Source: Trichuris trichiura (taxonomy: Eukaryota; Nematoda; Enoplea; Trichinellida; Trichuridae). Taken from it: a stretch of DNA of 64,000 nt. A program made the translations under genes and the position numbers. Of this stretch, positions 22,025 to 34,011 are shown one piece after another (the stretch's first letter is position 1; every line of letters begins with the position of its first letter). The notes below the pieces were generated by a model that saw only the letters and a program-made list of their open reading frames with translations, did no database searches and was not told the DNA's origin. The stretch covers positions 992,001-1,056,000 of the forward strand of contig JBAJFE010000018.1 of the NCBI GenBank assembly GCA_037903355.1. The letters run 5' to 3'.

Positions 22025-23307
22025 ATGGAAGGCTCGGACCGTTCTTGGAGTTACCAAAGGGGTACGTTTTGTTGCTGTGCCCTTATAGCCTTATTCGCTT
22101 GTTCCGGAAACTGTTTTTTTGCCGCCAGATGCTGAAGAGGATCATGGAAAGGACTTTAATCGGCTGACCCATTTAGTCAGCTCTCAAATTCACAAAATCT
22201 CCCAAAATGGTACACAACCGAATTGGGGCTTCTAGGCTTTATTTTACAGCCCTTTTTTAGTCAGCTCGATTCAACGTATGGTCTCTCAGCTGGGTACAGC
22301 CCAGGATTCGGAGCAGCTGCGTCAGAAGTTGCATGAAACGCAGCATACCACGCATACACTTTCGCAAACAACCATGGAATCCTTAAGGAAGTTGACTGCA
22401 CTTCCGCAGCCGTCTAGCGTATCGGAACAGGTTTTTTTGAGCATTCCAAATTGGAGGCGCATACCTTAAAAGGAGGGCTGCTTGTTTAGCGTCAATGGAA
22501 GTTGCAACGCGAACGCTTGACCAACGACTTTTCCGTAGTTTTGAACAATTTCCAAGCTGTGCAGCGCCTTGCCGCGCAAAAGGAAAAAGCAAGCGTACTG
22601 CGTGCCCGGGCCGATTCCGGAATAGAAGGGGTTCGTTCTTTTTCTTTTTTTTTTTCTTAATTTGGAATTTTCAATTTGTATTTAGTATCCATTCGAGGAC
22701 GAAGCCCCGGAAGTTCACGCTCCAGCGTACGGGATTATGCAGCTGATTTTATGACCGACTAAATTGGACCATTTTGCATTTAGTCTGCAGGAAAAACTTC
22801 AAATTGAAAAAAACATTGATATTCAAACAATTCAAGAGCGCGAACAGATAATTAGGCAACTTGAGGTGACGACATTTTTTGAACCTGCTGACTGTGTACT
22901 TAGAAAAATTTTTAGTCTGATATCATGGACGTCAACCAGATTTTCAAGGACTTAGCTTTGATGGTTCACGAACAAGGCGAAGTGATAGGTGGAGACGAAT
23001 AATGCTTGGCCAGTCACGTATGTATATGCCGCTTCATTTTTAGACAGCATTGAAGCAAACGTAGACAGTGCGCAAGTACAGATCGACCAGGGAGCTACAC
23101 AAATCCATCGTGCTGCCCAGTATCAGGTTCGCGCAAACGATCGCCATTAGCCTTCGGTGCCTTGTTCGTACTTTTGTTTTTCTTCAGAGCAAAGCGCGCA
23201 GGAAGAAGCTCTTTTGCGCTTTGGTCGGCCTGGTACTGGTCATTGTAATCAGTTTGATCATTTATTTTTCCGTAAAAGGTCTCTGCCTTTTTGACATATT
23301 CAGATGA
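22025..23307 (+). CDS. Syntaxin-7/12-like endosomal Qa-SNARE
   Basis: Membrane-fusion SNARE of early and late endosomes (Drosophila Avalanche, C. elegans SYX-7 type). Exons read in phase: 22025-22061, 22129-22209, 22261-22430, 22490-22630, 22686-22726, 22784-22865, 22916-22988, 23044-23126 and 23188-23307, giving 275 residues against 261-276 in vertebrate STX7/STX12. The N-terminal helical region includes SQLGTAQDSEQLRQKL and a conserved NDFSVVLNNFQAVQR stretch. The SNARE motif contains REQIIRQLE, DVNQIFKDLALMVHEQG and DSIEANVDSAQVQ, with the central Gln at the zero layer as expected for a Q-SNARE. A basic KARRKK precedes a C-terminal membrane anchor (LVGLVLVIVISLIIYF). All eight introns are 50-67 bp with GT-AG ends. 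There is no sign of decay. Confidence 0.92.
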
Positions 23308-24789
23308 ACTAGAAAGCCTGATCCGTCCCTTTTTTTCAGGTAATTGATCTGCATTGTGCCAGTTTCAACGTAGCTCCGTTGGCAAGCAAGTAATGGAGTG
23401 AATTTGGCCTCAAGGCACCTTGGTCGTACGCGTCCGTTTTCGTCGCTTTCGTTTTTTGCACGCATGGCAGATTTAGCCGTTACAGTAATTGTGATTTTCA
23501 AGTGTTGTTTCTTCAAAGCCGGGTGATCGGTGTTCAGCGCAAAGAGCTTCCAAATTGATTGGCCGTTCGCGCTTAAATATTCTTTTTTTTACATAATAGC
23601 GCTAAGCGCGCGGATGACATGTCTTGAAAACGAAAAAGAAATAAATCTAAATCTCAAATTTTAAACTTATAGAGGTGCCAAGTGGGTAAAGTGCCCGGTT
23701 TCGCCTAACTGCAAAGCAGCTGGCCGACGAAAAGCAAAAAATTATAATCTTCTTGCTTTGAAAGCATTAGATTGCTTTGTAACGCCTGTGGAGTCATTGG
23801 AAAGCCTGTTGCAGTTTTTTGCATTTCTTAGCCGCTGCTGAACGTCGTCCCTAAGGAAAACGTGAGCAGTGTGCTACGCCTGGAAGAATAAGCGAAAATT
23901 AGTAGGAACTAATACAGCGTAGCGGAAGCTTAGTGTATGTTTAAGAACGCAAACTCAAATTTTCCGAATAAGTGGACAAGCAAGAAAAGAGTCTAACCTG
24001 CAAGACCGGCCGCCTTTTTAACTATGGAGCAGTGATAATTTCTTCTTTGGGGAACGGCTGAATAAACAAAGCCTATTCGTGAATTCAGTTTGGTATTCCG
24101 TCTGCCTAACCTATACGAATGGATATTCATTTATGCCGTGGCAAAACATGCTACGCTGGATGCGTACGAGGATAAAGTAAATTTGTTTGGGTGCAAGTAC
24201 AAAGTTAACTATCTTCAATAAAGCATTTCGATTATGAGAACGCTTCTACGCGCGCATGTGTAACGATTAGTTTAGTGATACAGCCAACCTAGCCATTCAT
24301 TACTCGTAATAACGCGCACCTACAAAACTATCCTGCAAATCACATATACGGTAGTTCAGTTAGCTCGCATTGTTTTGTAGTCAGTTTTTCCAGCTTGGTT
24401 GGCGGTAAGCTGTTTTTAAATATTTTGGTCGGCATAAAATAAAAATGTTAATTGCAAGAATTAAAGCAAAGATGATTAAGCGTTGGCACGTTAATTCAGC
24501 GCTCTGTTTTTTACCTAATGTTTAATTCAAAAAGATCGGTACGCGTTATGAAGAAAAGTTCGCGTCCGTTTTTGCTACCCAAAAAAACGGGTGAATATAT
24601 TTTTGCTGTACCAAAAGCAGCAAAGGTAGCTTAGCTGTGAATCATCAAGTACAGTTAATCCGCATGTTAATTCGTCGCGGCGTGTCGCTATGGCTGACTT
24701 TTTGTTTCAAGCTGCTAACTTGCATATTTAGATCAAATGAAGCTCTTTAGCTTTTGTTGCTGCCAGTGAAGCTAAATACGATTTTGGAA
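23308..24789. other. Intergenic region
   Basis: Nothing recognisable apart from an AATAAA at about 23640 that could serve the syntaxin transcript. The strand is AT-rich with only short frames. Confidence 0.4.
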
Positions 24790-25671
24790 ATGTCTCTTTC
24801 TCGTACAGAGCTCATTAGGCTGATTTACGGTTTCATGATGTCGCATGGTAAGCCTGACTTTTCGTCTTCCATTTTGAGAGCATATTCTTGAGCTATAGGC
24901 ATCCGGCATAACATGACTTATTTCTGTTGCCTTTTTTTTTACTGTTTGCTTCTGTAATTCACCGTAGTTGATATGTATATACTTTTTTGTTTAAATAACA
25001 GTTAGAATTATTCCGCTTTTCTAAAACTACTTTCGGGGTATTTCTTTCCGTTATCATAGCAAGTAGGCAGCAGGATTCACAGAATAACTATATCCTTTGA
25101 GGTCCTTAAATAAAAGGACTTTTTATGCACCGCGGACAGGGCGTATATACGTTACAGGCACTGTATGAAACCAGGCATTCTATACAATGCTTTATGGCAA
25201 ACTGGCAAAGTCTTAAATTGAATCTTCTAACCTATACCCTTGAAAGGCTACAGTGGCGACACCTACAGGATAAAAAGAGCTATTTTTCTCTACTTTTTCG
25301 TCTATACTTTCCTTACATGTTGGCCTAGACGTAGGCTAGGGCAGAATAGGAAAGCCAACAAGGATAAAACTGGGTACTTTAGACGAAGAACGTCGCCGAC
25401 TGTCGTGTTCTCTCTTAGCCCTAGGCCTACGTCAAAACATAAAGGTACAGCACCCTTTGGCCGCAGATTTCGCTGTTGTACCCTTGGGTGCGTAGGTGAA
25501 AGGTCTCAGTCTAATACTTTGCCGCTTTGCCTAGGAAATGTGTAAAATATTAACTGTTGCAATATTCAATATATATATATACCCTGGCACCCTAGCAAGC
25601 CAAATATGCATCACATTTAAAAGTGCTAACGTGACAGCATGAAAGCTAAAGTTTTTGATTAAGAATATTCA

Positions 25672-25725
<54 letters not shown>

Positions 25726-28200
25726 CTTATGCTGTCACGTTTTAAATGTGATGCATATTTGGCTTGCTAGGGTGGCTTACGTAATTGCTTCATTCAGGTT
25801 ACAAACTTTCCCCATTGATGCTGCTCAGCGAAGGTGGTGTAAGTGAGGGTTCGATGCTTAAATTCGATCTTCCCCCCGAGGCGCTTGGTTATCTTATTCA
25901 TAAAGGACAGTACGTACTTGCCACGCAGTCGCCGAACGACCTCCGAGTAAGTTCATCGGTGGCAGTTTCCTTTATTTGAATCGTTAAGATCTTTAGGCTC
26001 TTGTTACCTCGAGTAAGGCAACTCTTCAAGACGCTATGCGCGTGTATGAAGAAGAGGCTAAAGAACGAAAAGAGGCTCAAATGTTGGCATACTCGAGCGT
26101 GTCAGCAGATTACGGATTCGCCTACTTGATGTCTTTTGGCTTGTATGGCACGGGTGAAAGAGTTCCTCAAATCCTGTTGGAAGTAAGCCGTTGCTTATTT
26201 CGACCATTTGAACTTATAGCCAGCATATACTCTTGCCAGTAGCAGCAGCAACACTAACAAATAATGTCGCAACAGGTCACTTCTTATTCATGTAAAACTG
26301 AGTGAAGTGGCTACTGGTAGCGTGCTGTTTGGCCATATGTACGCGCTTAATCTGTTGATTACCTTTACTGTACTTGAGAATCCGTTTTTGCAAAATACAG
26401 TAAGAAGCGGTTTCCAATTTTAATCGCTGACATAGCAAGAACTCACTGTCCATACGCAAAACTGGTCTCCATCTTGCGTATATTAACATCAAAAATGTTT
26501 CAAAACTATGTAAGCTAAAAAGTCATGAAAAGATTGTTATTGATTTGTTGCTTTTGAACTGCGCGTTCCGGGATGCGCAGACAGCAGCTCTTATCACTTT
26601 AGACGCTTAAGAATTTGCATTTATGGCTTCAGCTGAATATGATCAATTGCTAGGTGCTTAACTTCATCTAAACAACGTTGTTTACGTGATGCGAAAGTAC
26701 CCCTTAATTTCGAATGTTTCTATTAAGGGACATCAGGGCAGCGTATTCAGCTGCGATTGGAATCCGGCGGTGAACATTCTGGCTACGTGGTATCTTTTCC
26801 TTAGTTGCAGTCGCGCTCGGTTTTTCACAAACTCATTTGCATAGTTCGCATAGCGGCACGGCAAACTTTTGGACCATCGAAGGAGGTACGGCCGAAGGCC
26901 CTATTATTCTTCCCCATCCTGTCTATCCTACGTCGCCAAGTCAGTGCAACCCCCAGAAAACGGGCATGTCCTCCATGGCTTGGCATGTAATTAGCATTTT
27001 TGCATCCTTTTTCCGCTCTGTTCATTAGAGGCGCCGTACGTTTTCAGCCTTCAGGCGATTTTATTGCTACAAGTATATGCGACAGTATGATCCATATATG
27101 GAACCGATCAGGCAAAGAATTGGCGGTTTTGCAAGGCCACAAAAATCGGATAGTCACAATGCAATGGAATAAGGGGGGCACATGCTTGCTGAGCGCCGGT
27201 CTTGATTCGGTAAGTTGGCATGCGCGCGCCCAAAATGATTAAGCCGACGATGGCCCGCTGCAGCTAGCCATCGCCTGGGATTCGAAAAGCTTCAGCATCG
27301 TACAAAAGTTCTACCTTTGCCCCGTTCCAATGACGGATATTGACTGGCTGGACAACGAGACGTTCGCTTTGTGTTGTCACGATAAGACGATTCAAATTTT
27401 CAAGTTGGGCAAAAGGAAGTTGCAGCGCGCAATGTTCGGCCACACGAAGGAAATCACGATGATCAAATGGCATCCTGTATGGCCGATACTGGCCTCCTCC
27501 TCGGACGACGGAACAGTGAAGGTATAAAGTTGGTATCGAAAATTGGCCTTCAATTGTATTGTCGCCGTTTAAAAAAAGATATGGACTCCGGATAAGGAGT
27601 TGTGCGTATGCAATCTCACCGATCATACAAATGAAGTATTCGTGATTGCTTGGAATCCGGACATCGCCAGTCCGTATCAGTTGGCTAGGTAAAATAAATA
27701 CGACGCATACGAGTCTCGGCATGTCGTCAAGTATATGTGCGCCGTCACTTTCAGCACGTCAGCCGACAAGAGAATTCGCTTATGGAATATTAAATCAAAA
27801 CAATGCTTACAAATCCTTACTTATCATGACAATGCTGTAATATGCGCGGACTTCAGTCCGGACGGCCACTATCTTGTATCCACTTGCTTTAGTCAGTGGG
27901 TTTGCTTGTGGGATATGAAGGTAAGCTCGTCGTCGTAGCTAGTTCGTAATAATTCCATAAGAAAATTACCATTTAAGGCAACTGTTGGATTCGTAGCTTG
28001 CTGCTGGTGCGACAGATTGGATTGTCCGGCATTTGATCTGCGTTGGAATAAAGATGGGGATAAGTTGGCAGCCACATTGGGAACGAAATGCGTAGGCGAA
28101 TTCTTCTATACCTTCGTAAGCTACTCATCTGTTTCAGGCTGTCGTATTTAACTTCGAACGATTGAGAACTGTACGACGGCAAGCCTTGGGTGATGTTTGA
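24790..28200 (+). CDS. TBL1/Ebi-like corepressor subunit (LisH, F-box-like, WD40)
   Basis: Homologue of TBL1X/TBL1XR1 (Drosophila Ebi, yeast Sif2), a nuclear exchange factor of the NCoR/SMRT-HDAC3 corepressor. Exons: 24790-24847, 25798-25946, 25997-26182, 26698-26789 (its acceptor is weak and uncertain), 26845-26986, 27048-27209, 27264-27521, 27579-27688, 27755-27920, 27978-28091 and 28138-28200. They sum to 1500 nt, 499 residues, all in phase; human TBL1XR1 is 514. Residues 1-33 match LisH (MSLSRTELIRLIYGFMMSH). The F-box-like helix FDLPPEALGYLIHKG follows, then a charged coiled stretch (YEEEAKERKEAQ). Eight WD40 repeats follow, for example GHKNRIVTMQWNKGGTCLLS and GHTKEITMIKWHP. It is clearly divergent from vertebrate TBL1 but has no internal stop. 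Intron 1 (about 950 bp) hosts an inverted-repeat element at 25586-25777; the other introns are about 46-66 bp except intron 3. Confidence 0.88.
25586..25777. mobile_element. Inverted-repeat (MITE-like) insertion in TBL1 intron 1
   Basis: Arms of about 50 bp contain CCTAGCAAGCCAAATATGCA at 25590 and the reverse complement near 25753-25772. They flank a 46-bp (TA)n run at about 25675-25721. It has no coding capacity. Its right arm ends about 20 bp before the acceptor of TBL1 exon 2, so it lies next to the branch-point and polypyrimidine region. Confidence 0.75.
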
Positions 28201-29027
28201 TGGCGTCTTCAATTGCCTTAAGGGTGCCCTGACTTTGGTTGGTCGTCTTTGCTGGGGAAATGCCGTATATCTCAAACCGGTGGCGTAAAATAGATGTTCA
28301 GAGGAGCTATGCTCACACAAGGAAGAGCTAAGTTCTTTATGGGCAACTTTGGCAGCGCGAACGGAACATATTTCCTATCTAATATAAACGAAATACTATG
28401 CATCAACAATATTAGCGGGCCACGAAGTGAAGGCTGTCGAGTCATCTTGCAAATGAAGACTAGCCGTATGTTCACCTATTTTCATTATCGCGCGCAACCG
28501 TGTCACGCTTGGACAAACAGTGCACTCAATGGTTTGCCTTTTGCTTAGTTGCAAACTTAATGCTTACAGAAGACAACAAAGCGTTGTTTGTTACGGCCGT
28601 ATCACATTGCTGTAACGTATAGCTGCTGCGCGGTAGATTCCTTTGCGTATCGATCATTTTTACTACGTTGCAGCTGTAACATGTGCAGCGATGTTTTAAT
28701 TAATAAATCCCGAGGCATTTCAGTCAGTGTGACGTAAGCAGGCGTCATCCTTTTTTAGCATCTATTCATAAAGAGCACCTTTGGTTGTACGCGCATAACG
28801 TGTTTACTCTTTGATGTTGCCTCGTAGTATCGACGCGCTTGAAAGAGCGAGAAAGCGTATCCATGTAACTTTTGTTACTTAGTAATATTCTTATAATTAT
28901 TTTATTTTTGTTAATTGAAACGTTTTACTATTTTCAAATTAAACCACTTCACTTGTGTGCATAGGCTTTGTAATGCCATCAGGATCGCCCGCCAATAGGT
29001 GGGTTTGCTACGTAAGTTCAACTTTGA
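28201..29027. other. Convergent intergenic region
   Basis: This lies between the 3' ends of the TBL1 gene and the minus-strand protease gene. A plus-strand frame at 28294-28548 has no recognisable domain. TTTATT at about 28900 could be the minus-strand poly(A) signal of the protease gene. Confidence 0.4.
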
Positions 29028-30271
29028 CTAAACCGTTTTTTGAAAGTATCCGTAATGCTTGGCGATAAGGTTCATTCCATTTATGGAATTTGGCTTGCCT
29101 GCCAGCTTGTTATGAGGAAGTAAACCTTTCATGCCGCTTATTTTGGGCAGCAGTAAACTGACGATTGGGTCCGTACGGTTTTCTTCATCGGGCGCGGTTT
29201 TCAGCTTCTCGATCGACTTCATTATCCAGTCGTAAAACGTGTCTACTCTGATGTAGTGTAGGCGAAATAAGTCTACGCTTTTGCAGTCGGCCGGGCCAGC
29301 GCTAAGGATGCCAAAAAGATAATAACGACCTTCAACTTCGCAGAACAGCGGACTTCCCGAGTCTCCCTGCAAAAGCAATAGGCGGCAGTGTGACTTGTTT
29401 ATTATTCGACTATTTTTTTTTACCTCGCACATAAGATCATTTTTGTAATAGTTGTCCGCGCATAGGGCTCTTTTCTTTCTTCCCGTATAAGTGCAGTTAG
29501 CGGTTGGAAGAATGTTTACGCGAGTCATTTTCAGAATTGAACTCGTACCGCCTTCTAAACAAAAGTGGCAAAGGCGTGTTAACGGTTGAGCGCAAACGAA
29601 GTTTTGTCATACTTTTTGTTTTGCCCCATCCTGCCCCAAAGCAAGCTTTCGGGGGACTTTTGGACGTGAAGTTTGTAGGTAGGCAAATTGGCGATACGTA
29701 CTTTGTGTACTGTACAGGCTCGCTAAGTCGAAGTAAGGTGATGTCATTGTCGTCGTTTTCGTAGTTGTAAAAATAGGAGACATAGTTGCGAACGCCTAAG
29801 TAGGAGAAGCTGTTTTCCTCTTTGTCCACGTCGTGAGCTCCAACTATGGCTGTAATATTTCCAGGTGGCAGATAACTGCCGCTATAAAAGGCGCACGTTT
29901 TTGAAGCTATATGCATTGTATCCCAAAGTAAGTAAATGTGCTCACAGACAAGAATAGGGAATAGTCAGTTGTGTGAAGCGGTGAAATTTAGTAGCACATT
30001 TGGCTTTCGGCTACTCCGCGTAAGCTTACCTGTGAAAAACGCAATGAGCTGCCGTCACTACTATGTCAGTTTGATTTTCCATGCCATTGTCAACGAGCGA
30101 GCCAGCGCAAAGCAACGCTACTTCCCCTACATCAATTTCCAAGTAAACCATCCAAGGCAGCGAATGTGGTTTGGCTAGCCATCCGCTAACTATTCTATTA
30201 GCTTTCGCCTTTTTTGATGTCGTAATTGGTGGTATTGCTGGACGGCCGCACGTATTGGCATTTGTCGTTAG
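29028..30271 (-). CDS. Chymotrypsin-fold (S1) serine protease, 5' exon not found
   Basis: Probably secreted. Exons on the minus strand: 30271-30030, a second beginning about 29916-29940 and ending at 29613, then 29554-29424 and 29366-29028. The first shows a pro-region Cys (TCGRPAIPP), a typical activation site NR|IVSGW, PHSLPWMVYL and the catalytic His in VVTAAHC. The catalytic Asp is in NDDNDITLLRL, the Ser in CEGDSGSPLFC. Residue 189 (chymotrypsin numbering) would be Leu and Trp215 is replaced by Ala, so trypsin specificity is unlikely. The exon 1-2 junction does not join in phase: donor CACAG|GTAAGC leaves phase 2, while the candidate acceptors need phase 0 or 1. Another donor or an indel must be involved. 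A 60-residue C-terminal tail follows the domain. No signal-peptide exon was identified. Confidence 0.8.
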
Positions 30272-32350
30272 CTAACAATATCAATGAATAATTGAACAAT
30301 TTTATTTTTTCCAATAAGACATCTAAATTCTTAGCTTTTCAATAATATGAATTACTTCGAAGGGTGCGCGAAGTTTTGTTCACGAGATGAGCATCAATTA
30401 CGTTTATGGCATACTTGCCAGTTCATTGATACTTTCTATTAGTAATAAGATGTCTAACATTGCGAATACTTTATTCAATCCATCAGCCGGCAGTAGGCCG
30501 CGCCGATTGTCAGTGGGTTTTAAAATAAAGAAAGGTCAACATGAAAAAAAACGGTACCACTATTGCGGCCAGCGGAATAAGTCCTAACGGTAACCAGGCA
30601 AATGTCGGCATCTTGTAGTGAAGCCGCTTCTACAGAACTGCCCGCTTCACATTTATACGTTTTCGTGAGCATTGTGTTCTGGAATGCAAACTGAATTCAG
30701 CTTTCAGCCGCTCTTGGGCAAGTGAGTAATCATATTTGAACAAATGCTAACGTCCTCTAGAAGTCGTTCACGTTTATAGAATTGCTTTATGCGTTCTCCG
30801 GATGTCGCTGCTGGATAATTGCTAAAATTGACGTACGTATGTGTACTCTTCTTGCAGATAGTTTCCGTCGGATCAGAAATAAAAATTGCGGGAAAGTTCT
30901 CTTCAGTGCAAAAAAGTTGGTAAACGTTGGCATCTTTGCTGCATTATCGAATTTCCATAGTCTAAATCCATTTGAATGCTTTTTGAATATATTTTCATCA
31001 ATAATAAGTCAACAGCGAGATTTTACTTACGGGTATCCCGTTTATAATTGTTTAAAAAAAATAATGTAGCTTTGGGGATCATCGTCCGCGTCGAACGTAA
31101 ATGAAAGTAATAGTATAGCCATAATGCATAAGTTGCGGTTACGACCTAAATTTTCCCTTTGGCAAAGTAATTGCCCACTACCAGGGAAAATAACAATACA
31201 GGCGTAAAAAGTAAACAAAAATTAGCATACCCTTTTTCGTCAATGTTGGCCTTCTTGATGCTTTCATCTCGCGCGCATTTTCATTTTTCGATATTGCAAC
31301 CTCCAAATCCAAAGCAAATAAACACGATAACATTACGAAATTTCAGCAGGCTTTTAAAAAAAGCGACGCCTTCAAAGCTAGCCAAACCTTTGGGTTCGTG
31401 GTTGTGTTTGCCTAAACCGCGAGGACATTGCGTGCATGTATATTTTTTTGTTACGAAATTTAGAAGCGTAAGTGTAGTTAAATCTTGTTATGCCAACGTT
31501 TGGACAATTGCTTCATACTTACTATTCTAATGGCAGATTACGAAGTATGCAACGTACTACATCACCTTAGCGCGACTTTGCGCCGGAAGAACCGATGACA
31601 CTAAGGTGTCTCCCTTATTGAGCTCCAACAGCGCTTTTTCGTTTAAATAAATTCGGCAGCAGTGACGTAGCTGTCTCTCCTATCATCGCCAAGATGATAT
31701 GCGCCTCCGAAAGGTGTGCAGACGTCGATTAAGCAAAACCGGTTAGTGATATGATGCAGTTATTTGCCTCTGCTCTAGCGTTGCCTATCGCAGAAGTTAA
31801 TCATTCCAGAATGTGAACCTTTCAGTTAGTAGGCGGTTTGCAAAGCCATTGCTCTTTGTAGATTTTCATTTTCCACTTCAAGCTTCGCTTTCGCGACGGA
31901 ATGTGCTGCTTCGTAGGTGAGCGCGCAAAAAATCCATGTATATGTTGCTGATATTTTTTTATGCGTGATTGATTAGCTAACGTTTTGAATACAGTTATTT
32001 AAAGTAAGTTCAAGTTAGTATGGTCTTCCCAGATGCAGTAGAACTATCCCGAAACGATTCGTTTCAGCCATTGCTTCGCTAAGTCGCTACATTTAATTCG
32101 ACGAATGTAATGTTGAACGTCGACGACAATTGTAGCCTGCAATAAACGTGTCCAAGGCGTCTCCGTTGGCATGCAGTTTGGCCTGCCATAAGTATTGAAT
32201 ATTGTTTAATTTATTGATTGATCTTCCCAAAGTATAAAAAACGAAATGAATATATGAAACAGCAATGTACGTACAGATCTGAAGACGCGCTGAGTCTGTC
32301 GAGAGAACGTTGATAGCAACAATCTCTTTTATCTTCTTTTCTAGTTTAAG
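30272..32350. other. Region without recognisable gene
   Basis: This should contain the missing 5' exon of the protease gene (minus strand) and possibly upstream exons of the small plus-strand gene ending at 32514. I could not identify either. The plus-strand frame at 31171-31530 has no recognisable domain. Confidence 0.35.
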
Positions 32351-32514
32351 CCAATGACAAGCTGGAAGATGAAGACTGCGGCGGCAAAATTATTTACTTT
32401 CTCGGGAAGGTAAAGTTTATTTTCTTCATTTCATTGTATTTTTCTATGTAGCGAACGAGAGCTTCTTTAATCTGCTTGTCCACAGCTCTCGCAGTTGTTA
32501 TCGCTTACATTTAA
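32351..32514 (+). CDS. Possible 3' exons of a tail-anchored membrane protein
   Basis: An exon-like segment 32351-32409 (ANDKLEDEDCGGKIIYFLGK) ends at a GTAAAG donor. A 42-bp candidate intron follows, ending CTATGTAG. It joins in phase to 32452-32514, coding RTRASLICLSTALAVVIAYI then TAA. The result is a charged stretch followed by one hydrophobic C-terminal segment, as in tail-anchored proteins. I do not recognise the family, upstream exons were not found, and the intron is on the short side, so this could be chance. Confidence 0.28.
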
Positions 32515-33019
32515 CGTTCTTAAACCGCTGCTGACAGCAGCAAACGCCTCTGACAGTCAGCAGCAGCAGATTAGCGAGAAAAACAGCTTGCTGTATCCTG
32601 TATGCTCAACAGTACACGCAGATACTTTATACTTTGGCGGTTTACCTTGAGGCGTCGTGCGTTATCCCTAGGAAACGTATGCAATATATGGGATATTAAT
32701 TATTCCATATATTTCTTAAAGTGCCCCCGTTGTCTTGATGTGCTGCAAACAATGTCAAATAATACTTAGGCAAGGCATGAAACCTGCTTTATCATTGGCG
32801 AGTTTGTTTCCACAACTATGTATCCTTTCCCGCTGACCTCTTCTGCTATGGCCTAAGGCTAAGCCAAAATATATGTGAAGTAATGTCGAAAAAAAGCAAC
32901 CCACTTTGTCCCATAGATGTCGCCCCTGTCGGTTTCCAGGGACAAGTGAAAAGACTCGATTAAATACTTTGCCAGTTTGTCCTTTGCCGTTGTCCACGGC
33001 ACGTAGCAAATACTTAAGC

Positions 33020-33471
33020 CAATGTTTCTCAAGATCAAGGTCGCCAGGGTCCCCCTGTGAACGTTTCCGAGCGTTTGGGCCTCCAAATTCTGATTAGTCG
33101 ATTTCAAGCGCGGTGATTGGGTGAGTTGGAGAACGGAGGGTAACCGGGCCCGGACGTCATAATGTAGGTGCTGCACAAAGTTCTCTGGGGAAAGAGCCTC
33201 CCGTATAGTGTATCGAACAGTTACTTTCTCACCTCTGAGTCGGCTGTCCCCCGCCAGTTTTCCCTTCCAGCCAATCACAAGTGCGGGGAGCAACACCATG
33301 CATCTTTCTCCTAAGCACAATATCTGACCGGCAGACCATATCTTCCTATGCACTTCAACACGATTGCCCAAGTGGGGCATATGTCCCCCTACAGATCAAA
33401 ACGGCTCTCCAAGGGCCCCCTCAGCGATTTGGGTTCCTGGTGGGGCACATGCCGCACCGTGAGAATCACTG
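33020..33471 (+). mobile_element. Non-autonomous hAT element
   Basis: The left end CAATGTTTCTCAAG and the reverse complement of the right end, CAGTGATTCTCACG, form imperfect terminal inverted repeats of hAT type. The first 110 bp, including CCCCCTGTGAACGTTTCCGA and the ATTCTGATTAGTCGATTT block, match the left end of the complete hAT element at 59369. Internal frames on the minus strand are not transposase. The flanking 8-mers are too different to call a target duplication. Confidence 0.65.
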
Positions 33472-33549
33472 GCGTAAACTATTAAATGTGCCACACACCT
33501 TCTAAGGTTTTTAGGCATCTTACAGAATGCATAATTTTGAATATCGCCT

Positions 33550-33625
33550 GTAATGTGTAGGGTTAGAACCGCGCATCCGCGGTTTCAATTATCCGCAGTG
33601 TCGCCTTTTTTCGCCCACGCAATTT
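33550..33625 (+). repeat. Relic of a Tigger-type terminus
   Basis: CATCCGCGGTTTCAATTATC followed by CGCAGT resembles the repeated ATCCGCGG-type subterminal motif of Tigger elements. No matching other end or transposase belongs to it; the complete element at 34009-36644 is separate. Confidence 0.4.
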
Positions 33626-33975
33626 GATATTGCCGATACGCGGCTTAAGCGAGAAGTAAAACCTGCCTCTGATAATTCCGCACCTTTAAATCGAATTAAT
33701 CATCAAACATAATCTTATCGGTGGAGTTATCTTGGATTTCGACGCCTTTTCTATGATACTGCCTATTCTCGCTGTTCGCACAAGCGAGGTTGTTAACATC
33801 TTCCAGTTCCTCTTTGTTAGAGGGACACAATCTGGTTGGTCCTATATGCTTCTTTATCGATGGTCCGCGGAGCTGCCGCTGTGTACTACATATTCGTCAA
33901 TTAGTTGTGTAATATTATAAGCCCCATATAAGGAAAGCTGTAAGATAGCGCGTCAGTTCCTGCATCTGAACTAAT

Positions 33976-34008
<33 letters not shown>

Positions 34009-34011
<3 letters not shown>

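Noticed and set aside
30387..30587. Signal-peptide exon of the protease on the minus strand
   Set aside because: The only candidate (ATG TTA GAC ATC...) is weakly hydrophobic and does not splice in phase to the next exon.
32859..33380. 173-codon minus-strand frame
   Set aside because: It overlaps a non-autonomous hAT element and its flank, and resembles no transposase or other protein.
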